Assembly: GCA_028753945.1 (NCBI GenBank)
Contig: JAPNXP010000009.1
Coordinates: 4,960,001 to 5,024,000, forward strand
DNA: 64,000 bases
Direction: 5' to 3'
Source: Hexactinellida sp. DTS-2022
Lineage: Eukaryota > Porifera > Hexactinellida
Below are positions 11,270 through 22,274 of this stretch, piece by piece; the first letter of the stretch is position 1, and the number at the start of each line of letters is the position of its first letter. Both the position numbers and the translations under genes were made by a program. The notes below the pieces were generated by a model. It made no database searches and was not told the origin of the DNA. It worked only from the letters and a program-made list of their open reading frames with translations.

Positions 11270-12280
11270 ATTCATAGTCAAAGTTTAGCCTAATAGTGAA
11301 TCCATACTAGTCATTATAAATTCTAGCTATTTACTCTAATTGGTGCAAGTTCTATCATAGTGCAAGTTTAACCGTAGACTTCCGGTGTGATTTTCAGGAA
11401 AATAACTTGATTGAAGACTGCCCAATGCTTTTTCTGCAAAATAGGATATACTGTAGTTCAATGTATTTAATATTTAGATATTAGTGATTCGAGATCCAAA
11501 AAGAGCACAATAATATCTAACCTAATTACAATTTTTGAAAAAAAATTCATCAAGGATTTGACAAAAAGTGATGTCACCTACTTTTTCTTAAAATCAATAT
11601 AACAAACCTACCATATGAATAAACCTTTGTTTCTCAACATGACCAAATACGACTATAGTGTTACTTTTCAGATCTTCAAAGTTTGAACAATTCTGCCTCA
11701 GGATAAAAAACTTACGTTGATATTCAAAAAATCGACAAATCTGTTTTAGATGAACCATGGATTACCAGAAATATAATTTATTTGAGTTATATCTATCACA
11801 ACTCTATAATTATAATAGCCCAACCAAATATCCTAAAAAAGTTATTATTTAGTATAGTATCTTCTTATGGCAATTTCCACAGTGAAATTTTGAATAATCC
11901 TATATACAAAAGCTAGTGTCAGGCAAGTGGTACATTACACTTTTCTGCTATGTCATCATCACAAATTTTGAAAATTTCTTTTTTTTGATTGAAATCGATA
12001 GAGTATACAAAATCATCTCTAAATCCGTATTTACACAAAATTTGAATGATTTTATCGACCTCTTTTCCAAATGTCACGATTTGAGAATCTGGGCAGTCTA
12101 CGGTTAACCTGTAGTTCTTTGTATATAATATGTAGAACCATAGCCTACTCTATATAAGGCCTACCATCAAATGTACCATGGATGAAGTAGTGAACGATGA
12201 GATTAATTTTAGAAATTATTCTGTAATAATAAATAATTATAGTAAATTAATAGATTTTATCTATTGAGTCTTTATTGCTT
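11270..12280. other. No gene; short dispersed repeat near 12137-12190
   Basis: The motif catagcctactctatata(a/t)ggcct at 12137 recurs at 58692, and resembles the ends at 35984 and 48579 (tacgttataataaggcct). Otherwise this is anonymous AT-rich DNA. Confidence 0.4.
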
Positions 12281-12329
12281 ACTTAACAACAATGATAAGA
12301 ATATATAAAGAATAATGTGGGTTCAAATA

Positions 12330-13500
12330 ACAATAATAATAACAATAATAATAATAGAAGAGTAGCCTTCTGGTGTATTTCATTAATGTGAAACTTCTTC
12401 AGTTTTCGCTTTTCTATACCTTTAGATGCAACAGCGGAGTTATAATTATTAACCTTGCTAGCTAGTAAACAGTTGGCGCAAGTGAAAATAAGATTTTTGA
12501 GGATAGTCAAAATAGAGACACTACAAGAAATGCAACTCGATTTAGCAATCGCACCAGTCTCTTCTAAGAATATCAAGGTTACTTTCACAATAATTTTCTG
12601 GATGATCCTTCCCTCAATATCGCCAATAAGTTGTCTTTGCTTTCAATTGCAATTAACGACTTCCATAAAGTTACTATAGATTCGAGGATAAACTCAGATG
12701 GATACTTTAAGCCACCACGGTCAGTTAATTGCAAAAGCCTGAACTCGGGTTGTGAATCTTCATCAAAGATAAAGTCTTTGTCAATGGTCAAAAGATCAAT
12801 GCAAACATGACATGGCTGAGTTTTTTAAATATATTTATGTACTGCATAACCAGCAATAAAAGCTAATGACTGAAGTCTGTAAACTACATTCAATGGAAGT
12901 TAGATCATCAATTTCATCCCAGACCTTTTGGATATCGATTTCATCGCCATTATTCGTATCATGGGATGAGTATGAATCAATAAATGTCTGAATTGAATAT
13001 AAGCCACAATCTTGTTGTGAAGCAAAAATCTATATTATGTTGGATAACTTGAGGCGGCGTTCAGTTTCAAGGATTTGAAGATACGAGATATGATAGTTTG
13101 AACCTGACATCATACGATATACGCCAAAGTGATGTTCCAATGGATCTGTCTGTAAAAAGGATGTCAAAAGATAGTTAAATCCACAAAATCCAGTAATGGT
13201 TAGTTATCTGAGGCAATACAGTACAAGCATGTTTAGAACTGGTAAACGTTTGTTTACTTAACTTTCCTACATTTCCTGGCAAGGCCAGCCAAGTCTCTAA
13301 CCAAATAACAACACAAGCTAAGAATGAAAATCGTTCGCCCTGGTATGTTAGAGTTCTTGAGATATCATCATTCAAACGTTTACCTTTAAGTGGGGAATTT
13401 ATTTTGAAAAGTTTCCAAATTTGAAGAAGCATTTCAACAAAGTCGTGTGTATTGTTTCGGTCTTCTTGGTTACGGAGTTCATTCTGTAACTTCAGAGCTG
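12330..13500 (-). pseudogene. P/THAP9-like transposase remnant, copy 1 (C-terminal half)
   Basis: Reading leftwards the pieces are: LQNELRNQEDRN followed by MLLQIWKLFKINSPLKGKRL; then a stretch with TDPLEHHFGVYRMMSGSNYH; then FIAGYA, LLTIDKDFIFDE and LTDRGGLKYPS; then a CISC...CANC cysteine pair and a basic end (KRKLKKFH). The order, the 'RGGLKYPS' motif and the paired cysteines are those of the C-terminal half of P-element/THAP9-type transposases. The same order recurs at 22275-23576 and 62300-64000. The frame shifts and stops repeatedly, and the catalytic N-terminal half is absent. A probable pogo-like MITE (13503-13667) caps the 5' side. Dead. Confidence 0.7.
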
Positions 13501-13502
13501 CA

Positions 13503-13667
13503 ACAGTTAAATGACTTCGGTATAAACGGAATTTCGAGATATCCATTTCCTTATAACCGAAGTTTTGATAAAGTAATAAGATAGAAGGATTTCCTGGACA
13601 TTGAATTACTTCGTTATATGCAGGTACTTCGTTATATCCGACTTGGTAGTAACGGGAGTTGACTGTA
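13503..13667. mobile_element. Probable pogo-like MITE
   Basis: The ends ACAGTTAAATGACTTCGG and (inverted) ACAGTCAACTCCCGTTAC are alike, and 'acttcggttata' and 'acttcgttata' words recur inside. It reads as foreign sequence added to the P-like frame. A TA target is clear on one side only. Confidence 0.45.
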
Positions 13668-13727
13668 TATTTCATGAATTATCTCTTAATTTTTATTTGA
13701 AATCCGATGATGGAAATGGGTGAGTGG

Positions 13728-14027
13728 CAGTGCTCGACAAAATGAAATTTTGATGGTGGTTAATTAAGCCACCACCTCACTTTTTCTGGTGGCTAAAGAA
13801 TAAACAACGGCCGATTTAACAAACCACAGATGACTTAACAAAGATCTAATGCCGTAACACAACACTCATATTAATAACAAATAATGCAAGGATAAATATA
13901 ATCTACACCACGTCAAATAATCCACAATTTATGGTAGATTAGTTAAGCCACCAAAGGCAATATTTGGTGGCTTAAATAAGATTTTTGGTGGCTAACGCCA
14001 CTAAACCACCTAATTTGTCGAGCACTG
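13728..14027. mobile_element. hAT MITE, CAGTGCTCGACAAA family, perfect 8-bp duplication
   Basis: The ends CAGTGCTCGACAAAATG and (inverted) CAGTGCTCGACAAATTAGG are flanked by gtgagtgg on both sides (13720-13727, 14028-14035). The interior has several 'ggtggctta' and 'taagccacc' words. It matches both ends of the hAT element at 43933-47853 and so is its internal-deletion derivative. Confidence 0.92.
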
Positions 14028-14039
14028 GTGAGTGGATTA

Positions 14040-14700
14040 TTTCCTACTGGATACTAAGAGTCCTGGGACACATGCGGTCGTTAGAACACACGTTGATCAT
14101 AGTATGGCTGGTAGGAGACTTCCAAGACTCACTGAATCTGAACATAGGTTGTGGGAAAATACAATCGAAAATAACTCGGAGGATTGAAAGGTCAGTAACT
14201 CCCGGTGGCAGGGGTCAATTTGCAGCATCTGCGGGAGTATGAGTTCTCAAAACAAGTACAGAAAGAAAAGAGTGGTAGAAGTATCAACTATTCATTGCAG
14301 GAATGAATAAGAAGTAATCGTAGTATAGTATAATATTATTATGGAATGCATCGTCATAAATAATTTCAATGCTCATTTCATATTCTTATCAAAAGGCAGT
14401 TCCATAGTATTGGAAGAGATTTCTTGAATACCAGGATTAAAAATAGAGTACATTCGCCTGGACCTCCCACATTGACTATTAATCGCCTATATAAGCTCAA
14501 GTGGAACTGAAAATTCATAATCAGTATGTAAGGTTATATTATTGATCGGCGGCGTCTGAAGACGAAAACATCAAATGTGCAGGATATTAACAGCTTAAAT
14601 TGGGATGTCAACAGCCGAAATTGGGATGTTAACAGCTAGAATTGGCTGTTAACAGCTTAAATTTGGCGTTAATTAACAACTTAAACGCGACTTAAATGCA
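14040..14700. repeat. Short tandem array in an otherwise anonymous stretch
   Basis: At about 14583-14690 a unit of about 21-23 bp (acagcttaaattgggatgtt) is repeated four to five times with decay. No gene is recognised from 14040 to 14580. Confidence 0.5.
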
Positions 14701-14705
14701 GTTAA

Positions 14706-15590
14706 GGAGTCAGGAAGTTAAATATGGCCAGTTTCTATAGAAGGTCACTACAAAGTTAATCAGAACAAACCAATTTATATATCAGCATGACTGGAAGCAC
14801 ATAAAAAGTCTTCAAAAACTTTTTAGAAAATTCAAATGTATATTCTTGTCAGGAAAGTACAAAACGTCCCAAAATCGTCTGAAATTCGGAAAAAGGACAC
14901 TAAACCACGTGGCACCCGTCAGTTATAACGGGTCTAAATACCTTTGTTATATAATTATAATCCTGGTAAATAAGTCTAAAATCTGCCGCCAATAGTGTCC
15001 GGAAGTTATAATTAAGCTCTAACGAAGATTTTATTTTTGCTTACTTCATCAAATTGTGCGACATGACACATCCATATAAGGCTAACAAAATCATAGAATG
15101 TAAACTACATGGTATGTAGTCCAAATTTGTTGCCCAGTGAATTTGTATTGATTAATTGACATCGTTACATGGTTAGAGCTAGTCGCAACGACTTAGCATT
15201 CGTGAGATAATTAATTGCTCCGTCATCAAAAGTGGCGCATACATATGACCATATATGATCAAAGAAATTAAAATTTGCAGAAATGTGAATTATATTTTCT
15301 CAACTGTTTAGAGCCATTCTAATATGTCTAAATCCAAATTTGCTAAGCAATACGATTGAATTTGACGGACGTATAGCTGATGGTTCATTTCCTGCCCCCT
15401 GCTGGCATTGCAGGTATTGGATTTACGACGTTTTGATCTATCCTGACAAGAATATACTTCAGAATCGTCCAGAAATTTTTTTGATGACTTTTTATGTGCT
15501 TCCAGTCATGCTGATATAAATATTGGAGTGTTATGATTAACTTTGTAGAGACGTTCTATAGAAACTGGCAATATTTAATTTTGTGACTCC
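14706..15590. mobile_element. TTAA-flanked foldback element with roughly 170-bp inverted repeats
   Basis: The left arm (from GGAGTCAGGAAGTTAAATA) and right arm (ending TTTGTGACTCC) are inverted copies over about 170 bp; for example cagcatgactggaagcacat is found inverted near 15500. TTAA stands outside both ends (14702-14705, 15591-15594), the target of Kolobok and piggyBac elements. No transposase lies inside. Confidence 0.8.
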
Positions 15591-15614
15591 TTAAGGTTCA
15601 GGTATCCTCTAGAG

Positions 15615-16356
15615 TACAGTAATACCTCGTTTACGCGGTTTTTTTTAACGCGTTTTCGTTTACGCGGAACAAATTTTTTTGACCAAAACTTTTTTTACGC
15701 GATCCTCAACTCGTTTTACGCGGTTTCTCTATGATTTTCAAACAATTAATTCTCTTTTTTATGGATATTTTCGATAATTTTTAAGATTTAGTGGTAACAA
15801 AGCGTTTCTACATTTCCAAAAAAACAAAAATGATGATTTAGAGATAGTAGATAGTTAGGGATATGAATTTGTCGTATAGTAAGTTCATCCAAATATATTA
15901 TTGGTCAGAATGAATACATATTTGCTTCACTATTCACACTAGAGATACCCAGTTGTGGGAGGTACCCGAAGGTGTAGGGTTGCGGTGTGAAGGGAATTTT
16001 AATTCCCTTCACAACACAATTCCCTTTCTGTCGGAATTCCCAAGTATTCTCACAAGTTGGTTTCTATCAGGATTCCCATAGGTAAAAATAATTTCCATTC
16101 AAAACGATATTGGAAATCCTGTGGGAATTCCCATGGGATTAACATACACACGGAAACCTTGGCTATCAGAGAGGTCCGGATGTTGGATTTTTAAACACTA
16201 GGTATTAAAAATTTTATTCGATGTTTATAATATTTGGAAACGCATCTATTGGTTTAATATGTGTTACTATGAGAATGAACCGTTTTTTTACGCGATTTCG
16301 TTTTACGCGGGCTTTTCAAGGAACGCATCTACCGCGTAAAAAGAGGGATACCTGTA
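15615..16356. mobile_element. Pogo-like MITE, 'tttacgcgg' theme, nested
   Basis: The ends TACAGTAATACCTCGTTTAC and (inverted) TACAGGTATCCCTCTTTTTA have TA on both sides, and 'tttacgcgg' words recur beside both. A block at about 15945-16160 built of 'gggaattccc' words may be another MITE inside it. Confidence 0.7.
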
Positions 16357-16475
16357 CTAATACCATTAGTATTTACCCGAATTAATTAATTTTTTTATCG
16401 CGGAATTACTTCATCCTCAGGATGCCAAAAATACAATAATATTGGCAAATAAACTAATAGAGGAAAAAACTTTTT

Positions 16476-17253
16476 TTAAGGTGTAATGCCAATTGGGGAT
16501 GATACTTTTTCATCATAGGTGAGCCTTTTATATGCAGTACATGCGCGAAAGCTGATGGCGGCTACTTTGTATGTAAGCGCTTTGCCTGTTTCCATGGCTA
16601 CAATAGAAGAAAAGAGACCCGAAGTATTATAAGCACCGTCTATAGAACCAAGAACATATACGAAATTGGTAGTGATATCAATGTCGTTCCGAGATTTTAA
16701 GTCCATCGCCGCCCTTCCCATGCTCGCTGCAGCTTCGTCCCCAGCTCAGGAAGTAATACCGTGTTAGTCTTCTCGAATGCATATTTGGTAGGTGCAGGTG
16801 GAAGGTTCATACATGCATAAAAAGCGCGGAAATCCTCGGAACTCATACCAGCGAGACGAGCACCTAGTACACATGAAACATCGAATTGGTTGACTGGGTA
16901 CGTAGAAGACTTAAATCCTGGGAAAATGCATCATTTGTTGTATTACTATCAGATAATACTTGTCGTAAAGTAGAGAGATCTGATTGTACGATATTCTCTG
17001 CAAAGTTAGAACTTTGGGAAGAGGAATGTGGTGTAGGTGGAGTTCTAGTAGGGCTAGCATGAGGGGAACGATCTCGGAAGACATGAATGGGTTGATCTCT
17101 AGAGATTGGAGGCAACTGTTTTAATCCCTCAAATTCAATATAAGCCTGTATGATTTTACACAATGACTGTTTGCAAGTGTGTTTGACGTTCTTATACTCT
17201 ACATCATAAGGCCAAAAAGGTGGCTTCAGTGTGGGATCCCTCCAAAAGGCCAT
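16476..17253 (-). pseudogene. Kolobok-type transposase
   Basis: The minus-strand coding has an N-terminal part starting MAFWRDPTLKPPFWPYDVEY, then a Ser/Pro/Thr linker, then 'ARLAGMSSEDFRAFYACMNL' with a following PPAPTKY, then a catalytic-core segment containing VLGSIDGAYNTSG and ETGKALTYKV with a following cysteine. The 'CMNLPPAPT' and 'DGxxxxxG...ETGK' combination is characteristic of Kolobok/Mutator-like transposases. The element has TTAA ends, which agrees. The frame changes near 16860 and 16720, and the C-terminal third of a normal transposase is missing. It is inactive. A leading exon probably lies at 17539-17637. Confidence 0.7.
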
Positions 17254-17310
17254 ATTTCCCCTAGAATATGTATAATTAATGTATTAATATTGATGTTTCC
17301 AATATAAAAT

Positions 17311-17400
17311 TACAGTGGAGTTCGCATATTAGCCTTCCGTCTAATTGCAAGCTATTTTTCATCCCCAAGCGAGTTTTTAACTAATTTTAATTTTGTTCGA
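17311..17400. mobile_element. Partial pogo-like end in the Kolobok intron
   Basis: The sequence acagtggagttcgcatatta has the CAGTGGA(G/A) start of pogo-type elements, and 'gcaagttcgcataatac' near 17410 may be the other side. The boundaries are not resolved. Confidence 0.4.
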
Positions 17401-17538
17401 ATAATAGCAAGTTCGCATAATACTTAGCTAGAAAATTTCGTGGAAAATTTGAGTTGCTCTTTACAAACTTCACTGTAGCATGTAGTATAACTACAACTAG
17501 CGCTACGCTTGGTCGTAGTAACAATATAATGCACTTAC

Positions 17539-17637
17539 CTATGGATTGTTTAGTAACCCACGAAGCTGTCTACGAATGGTTGGCACATCATAGCTGTTGA
17601 GATCGCCTTTTAAGAGCTCTAGGATTGCTTGGTTATG
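17539..17637 (-). pseudogene. Probable first exon of the Kolobok transposase
   Basis: The minus strand reads QAILELLKGDLNSYDVPTIR RQLRGLLNNP and is followed by a GTAAGT donor-like site. Placed directly upstream of the MAFWRDP exon it looks like coding sequence. The exact junction and frame through it are not resolved. Confidence 0.5.
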
Positions 17638-17640
17638 GGT

Positions 17641-17806
17641 TATAGGCGTCGTAAACCGCCCGGGTGCCCGGGAATGTCCGGGCGGGCCGAAGGGATTGTC
17701 CCCGTGCTACTAACACTATACTCCGAGTTTACCCGGAGTTTACCCGGACAATACCCGGAATTTCCGAGCGGCCCGATGGATTGACCTATGCATTTACGAC
17801 GCCTAT
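17641..17806. mobile_element. MITE with ATAGGCGTCGTAAA ends, 'cccggg' theme
   Basis: The inverted ends ATAGGCGTCGTAAA are flanked by ggttatgggt and ggtcatgggt (nine of ten). The interior is made of 'gcccggg' and 'tacccgga' words. Related ends occur at 26502 and 32248. Confidence 0.65.
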
Positions 17807-17815
17807 GGTCATGGG

Positions 17816-18480
17816 TAAAGGTATACTCTACAAAATCCCAAAATTTCGATAAAATACCAAATTATGGAAAATCTCGTTTTTATTGCATTTTCAGATTGTG
17901 TGGATGGATACCCATAGGGACTCTCACGAAATTTCAAAGGAAAATTCCAAATATTTCTCAAGTTTGACTCACTTCGAGTTTTGAAAAAAATATTGGGGTT
18001 CTGGTGTTGGTTGCCGGTTGCAGTATACCATAGATACTTGATAATTTCGGGACATTGCCACATATAGGTTTTATCTTATATTTGGATGGAACAGCATATA
18101 TCGCATCTTAATTTCAAATCTTATGGAAGAATATTGAAAACTTTCAATGATACCGACTTTTTAGTGTCATCCACCTAAGCCACTTCCATAGGGGACACTT
18201 TTTTCAAACCTCGCTATCTCCAAACACAATTATTGCAATTGCGGAAGTCATATTATGACTCATATACCACCTATAAACAAAATCTCAACGAATTTGGACA
18301 GCTCTCAATTAGTTCTATCATATGAGTGCAGCGATTTCATTTGTAACTTTTCTTTTTATTTTTATTTAATTTATTGATGATGAAAAAAGTGATGTCCACA
18401 TTTATTGATGAAAAATTGGACTCATAAGTGATTAAAAGAATTCTTGCACTCATATGATACTTTAGAAGTTTCTCCATGCA
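17816..18480. mobile_element. Kolobok right end, present in inverted orientation
   Basis: From aaggtatactctacaaaatc onward this matches the reverse complement of 49760 back to about 49080 over some 660 bp. It is the right terminal region of the family but points the wrong way relative to the left end at 15595. The outermost bases (TTAAGGTTC) are lost. Confidence 0.75.
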
Positions 18481-19322
18481 ATGCAACAACAATCTACTCT
18501 TAATGCCTTCCTTATTCGCTAATATATTTCCTTTTGCGCCTCCTTCAGATACATGGCCAATACCCAGAAATCTTGTACCCTCCCGTCATCACAATCAATT
18601 ATTTTCAAAAGTAGGAAATCGTTTTCTTTTGTGTCCTATCCATAGATGCATCGCATCGAAAAGAGGCTGCTAAACATGATTCCATTTCTTTTCTAAACAT
18701 TGGAAATTCAGCAGATACAATTATCCGAAGAAGTTGTCGATGCATAACAGGGGTTAAATATTCATGATCGAAATTTGATGGTTTGTAACGAGTAACTCTT
18801 TATAGAAATCGAAACGTGTTGAAATTTTCGAAGCTACAATGCGTGATGGCCAAGAAAATGCAGAATTGGATGCCATTTTCGAATCATTGAAAACTTGAAT
18901 AATCAATTGTCAAATTTTATCTATAAACTCTTTATTTTGACTCGAAATCGTTCTTAGAGTAGGAACTGATTGAAATTTTGAGACTATTGAAAGTTTTTTT
19001 AGCCGATCTCCCTTGACACACTCCAAATGTATCTGATTGTCCAAATGAATAGACATCTTGTGAGTACGAGCAATCGCGCCATCATTTGTACAGATTGCTG
19101 GTTGACATCCATGATAACAAAATCGTTTACAGTTTCAGAGTGAGCGACACAAACAATACATCGAATTATTTTTCGATCCCAGGTTTACTAGCTTGAATAT
19201 ATTCAAAAACATTTGGATGTTGGGATTTTGAATTTTGAGTTATAAATTCACTGGAAGAGTTATGATCTTCAATAGAGATAGGAATGCCAGATAAATGAGT
19301 CTGTATACAGTTTATAGCCATA
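18480..19322 (-). pseudogene. Zinc-finger/hAT-like protein remnant linked to the Kolobok right arm
   Basis: The minus strand begins MAINCIQTHLSGIPISIE, then a segment with RCIVCVAHSE and, in another frame, QPAICTNDGAIARTHKMSIH (a Cys/His finger). Farther on come LLRIIVSAEFPMFRKEMESC and FRCDASMDRTQKK, then WVLAMYLKEAQK. The finger followed by 'DASMDRTQK' recalls the animal C17orf113/ZNF862-like proteins derived from hAT-type transposases; I am not certain of that family. Many frame changes and stops make it dead. Its last part (RLLLHC) is also retained in the small element at 48886-49760, so it belongs to the same transposon family. Confidence 0.45.
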
Positions 19323-19331
19323 ATAGTATAC

Positions 19332-19847
19332 TACAGTGGAACCCCGCGTATCGGGGCACCTCTGTCCAAGCGCTCAGCGCCCCGATACGAGGGAGTGCCA
19401 CGATACGCGGGGTTCTAAGAGAACTCCAATTTCTTTGGTTAAAACAATTAAATTAGCACCTACACAACAAATCATACACATATAGCCAAAACATAGAGCT
19501 AATGATATTATTTAAGCATTACGACACATCACAATTTCACATTATACTATACCTACACTAGGAGTCACAAATCCATGATATTCACGGAATTTTTCTTTTT
19601 GAAAAAACTCCCTCGATAACCTCAGCCCAAGTCTCTAGCGTGTGTGGGAACTCTTTGCGGCCATGACAAAGAACACTAAGCTGCTCAAAAGTAAAAAAAT
19701 GTTACTCAAGAGAAAATAATATTCGGTGGAGTGCCCCGATATGTGAATGGCACCACGATACGCGGGGTTATTTTTAATGCGAAAAAAGCAAATTCCCAAC
19801 TAACTGCCCCGATACGCGAGAAACCCGATACGTGGGGTTCCACTGTA
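19332..19847. mobile_element. Pogo/Tigger-like MITE, 'ccccgatacgcggg' theme
   Basis: The ends TACAGTGGAACCCCGCG and (inverted) TACAGTGGAACCCCACG stand at TA sites. 'cgatacgcgggg' and 'gccccgatac' words recur beside both ends and around 19385 and 19735. About 515 bp, non-coding. Confidence 0.8.
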
Positions 19848-19849
19848 CG

Positions 19850-21140
19850 TAGAATAATACTGTATTCAATAATTGACAATAACTATATGCAAGTAACATG
19901 AAATTGAACATAAAGTTAAAATATGTGGTTGTGAAACAACTATAGCTAGGATTAGAATAACTATGGTACGAATATCGTGTAACACATGAAGTAAGTTTAA
20001 AGATATTTTTTATATTACACATTTTGATTTTTAATACTAGACAAAATCATTTATGACTTCACATTTTACCAATCATCGGAGCTTAAAATAACACCTGCCG
20101 TAACCTATCCTATTGTTATCAAGAGTTCAATGCTGATTCTAGAGACATAAAATATTTTTTCCTGTCGAAGTATTATCATATATAAATTTTCGTTACGAAT
20201 TGTTCTTTTCTTTGTCACCTGATTGGCCAGTATTCATTATTTCTCCTCTCCCTGACTAGGATTCGTGCTATAACTTACATATCGTTTATCCTGTTTGGAT
20301 ACACGTACAAATTTATATAATTTCGAATTATTTTGTTTTCTCAATGATTGCTGAAATTAATCATTTACCTCACGCAATCCCTCTTTCTAATCGGCGATCA
20401 TATTCACGCAGACTTAATATTCTCAAAGTCACTCTAATAATTTTGTTTGCAAATTCTAATTACAGTGCAACCCGATTATCCGTTGAGTTTGCTTTTTAGT
20501 TGTTGAAATGTATTTGCATGTATGGAGTGTTTGGTTCTTTCTTCTTATTACAAATTATTACTTTGGATAGTTATGTCTTTACTGTTGCATATGTTTAGTA
20601 TTACTCACTTTAAAATTAATTATGTAGCTGTTCAGGGTTTTAGTATTCCATAGAGGTTAAATTGATGATAGTTTGGGCTTTAATCCATAGTTAATTTAGT
20701 TTGTTAATATGGAAATTGTTTTCTCCATAAATAAGCTGATTTTAACATTCTGGGCTAGGTTTTTACAGCTGTTGACCATACTTCCCATTAAAGGTTCTAT
20801 TTTTCTCTTTTCTAAAGATAGCAATTTGATCTGCCGGGTTTTACTCCATAGTACACAAATTTAGCTGTTTTCAGTTCGTTACTTTATTCATTTTATGTTA
20901 ATTATCGAGATTAGTTATTTAATATTATTGCAAATTGTAACTTTTGTTAGTTTGGCCTAGTATTGTTGCTTATCTTTAGTTTACTCACTTTAAAATTAAT
21001 TATATAGCTGTTCTTAGTTTACTTCAATTAATATTACGTCACTTACTAAGCACTGTTTTTCACGCCCGTTTTTTAGTTAGAATATGTTCATATTAGAAGG
21101 AGTTTTACTGGTGAGATACTAGTTTTTGGTTTTTAATCTC
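19850..21140. other. AT-rich stretch with a pogo-type end and a diverged duplication
   Basis: tacagtgcaacccgattatc at 20461 is a pogo-like left end; a candidate partner stands inverted at 30905-30929. The words actttaaaattaattat(g/a)tag at 20608 and 20988 show a diverged tandem duplication with a period of about 380 bp. No gene. Confidence 0.45.
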
Positions 21141-21149
21141 ATGTGTTTC

Positions 21150-22000
21150 CTGGGGGAGGGTTGGTGGCAGAGGTGTTAGGCGTTTATAAAACAGTTGCAA
21201 TGATTTCGGACTATCGACAACACAACCTGGTGATTTTTCTTTGATTATTTTCTCCCATGTTTTTTGTTTGTCCGTGTTTTCCTTCAGCGGTGGAGTGTAA
21301 GTTGCCGGGAATGTGGCCAGAATCTCCCATTGGACATCTCATTGCAAGTGTAGGCGTATCTTGTCCAGTCGTCCCGTTGTTAAGAGGTTGCCTTTAGCCA
21401 TGTTGGTGTAGTCGATGTAGTAGTTTTTGGGCTCGCTCCGGTTTTTGTAATGCAGGAGGTAGAGGCATCTTATGCGTGTACACGAGGTTACGGGAATGGA
21501 GATGTTTGCTTCGAGAGTTGATTTGTATCTGGTGTAGTTTAGACAGTTCTCGTTTCTGCATTTATGGATGTTGTGTGTGGTGTTCCTTAGGGGTGCTGTG
21601 TAGCTAAGGAGTCCTTTGAGTGATGCAAGGGCAATTAGGAATTACCGTGTTTCCCCGAATAAGCCTGGGGCTTGAATAAGTGCCTGATCAATAAAAATTA
21701 CATGTGAATGTTTTAATTTATAAACACTAGTTGATCAATTTAATGTAATTCTATTAATTTTGGGAATTTCGGTAGATATACTGTAGGTGGAAACCACTAG
21801 AACCGACCCAAATTTCATATTCTGTATTTTTCACAAAGCTTTCAAGACAATTTGGCCCACAAAAACAATAAGCGCCTGTGCGCTTATTCGGGGAAATACA
21901 GTAGTTTGAATTCATGCTTTGCTAGGTGTTTGAGCTGTTACTTAGTAGGCCGTTTGTCGCTATACGTGTAGGCGGTGCTGGGTACGTAGGGTTTGATTTT
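21150..22000 (-). pseudogene. Possible Penelope-like element fragment (linker and GIY-YIG region)
   Basis: The minus strand gives a readable protein: (K)RPTKxQLKHLAKHEFK, then after a nested MITE ALASLKGLLSYTAPLRNT, CRNENCLNYTRYKS, ISIPVTSCTRIRCLYLL, NYYIDYTNMAKG and DKIRLHLQ. Spaced cysteines, then 'C...YLL', 'YYI.YT' and a distal R..H fit the linker and GIY-YIG nuclease of Penelope-like retroelements. The key glycines of GIY-YIG are not present, so this is a tentative call. Truncated at both ends. Confidence 0.35.
21645..21903. mobile_element. Pogo-like MITE, CCGTGTTTCCCCGAATAAG family, copy 1
   Basis: The ends TACCGTGTTTCCCCGAATAA and (inverted) TACTGTATTTCCCCGAATAA stand at TA. It is the same family as 33191-33431, in the opposite orientation. 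It interrupts the Penelope-like coding. Confidence 0.8.
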
Positions 22001-22274
22001 CTAATTGTTTTGCAAGGAAAATACGCGATTTGGTGTGATTTTTACAAACACATTTAAAGTCAAGTTATTAGAACTATTCTCCCCTGTTGGTAAGCTTGAA
22101 ACATGCGTACCTCATCCTTGTGTTCCTAACAGACCTCTGTATCTCACTTTCGATTTCGTCCATATTTTGAAATCTGTATGAAACAATTGGCTAAATATAA
22201 AGTCAAGTTATAAGTGTTTTTTCTACCCCGATTTTGACGATATTGGATTTGATTATTGTTCATTTCCTTTAAAG

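Larger units (their letters stand above)
15595..17640 (-). mobile_element. Kolobok DNA transposon, left portion
   Basis: After TTAA the left end reads GGTTCAGGTATCCTCTAGAG, the same end as the complete small relative at 48886-49760. It holds a pogo-like MITE (15615-16356) and then the minus-strand transposase (16476-17637). TTAA target plus this transposase type identifies Kolobok. The right end is not found in the expected orientation; an inverted right end lies at 17816. Confidence 0.75.
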
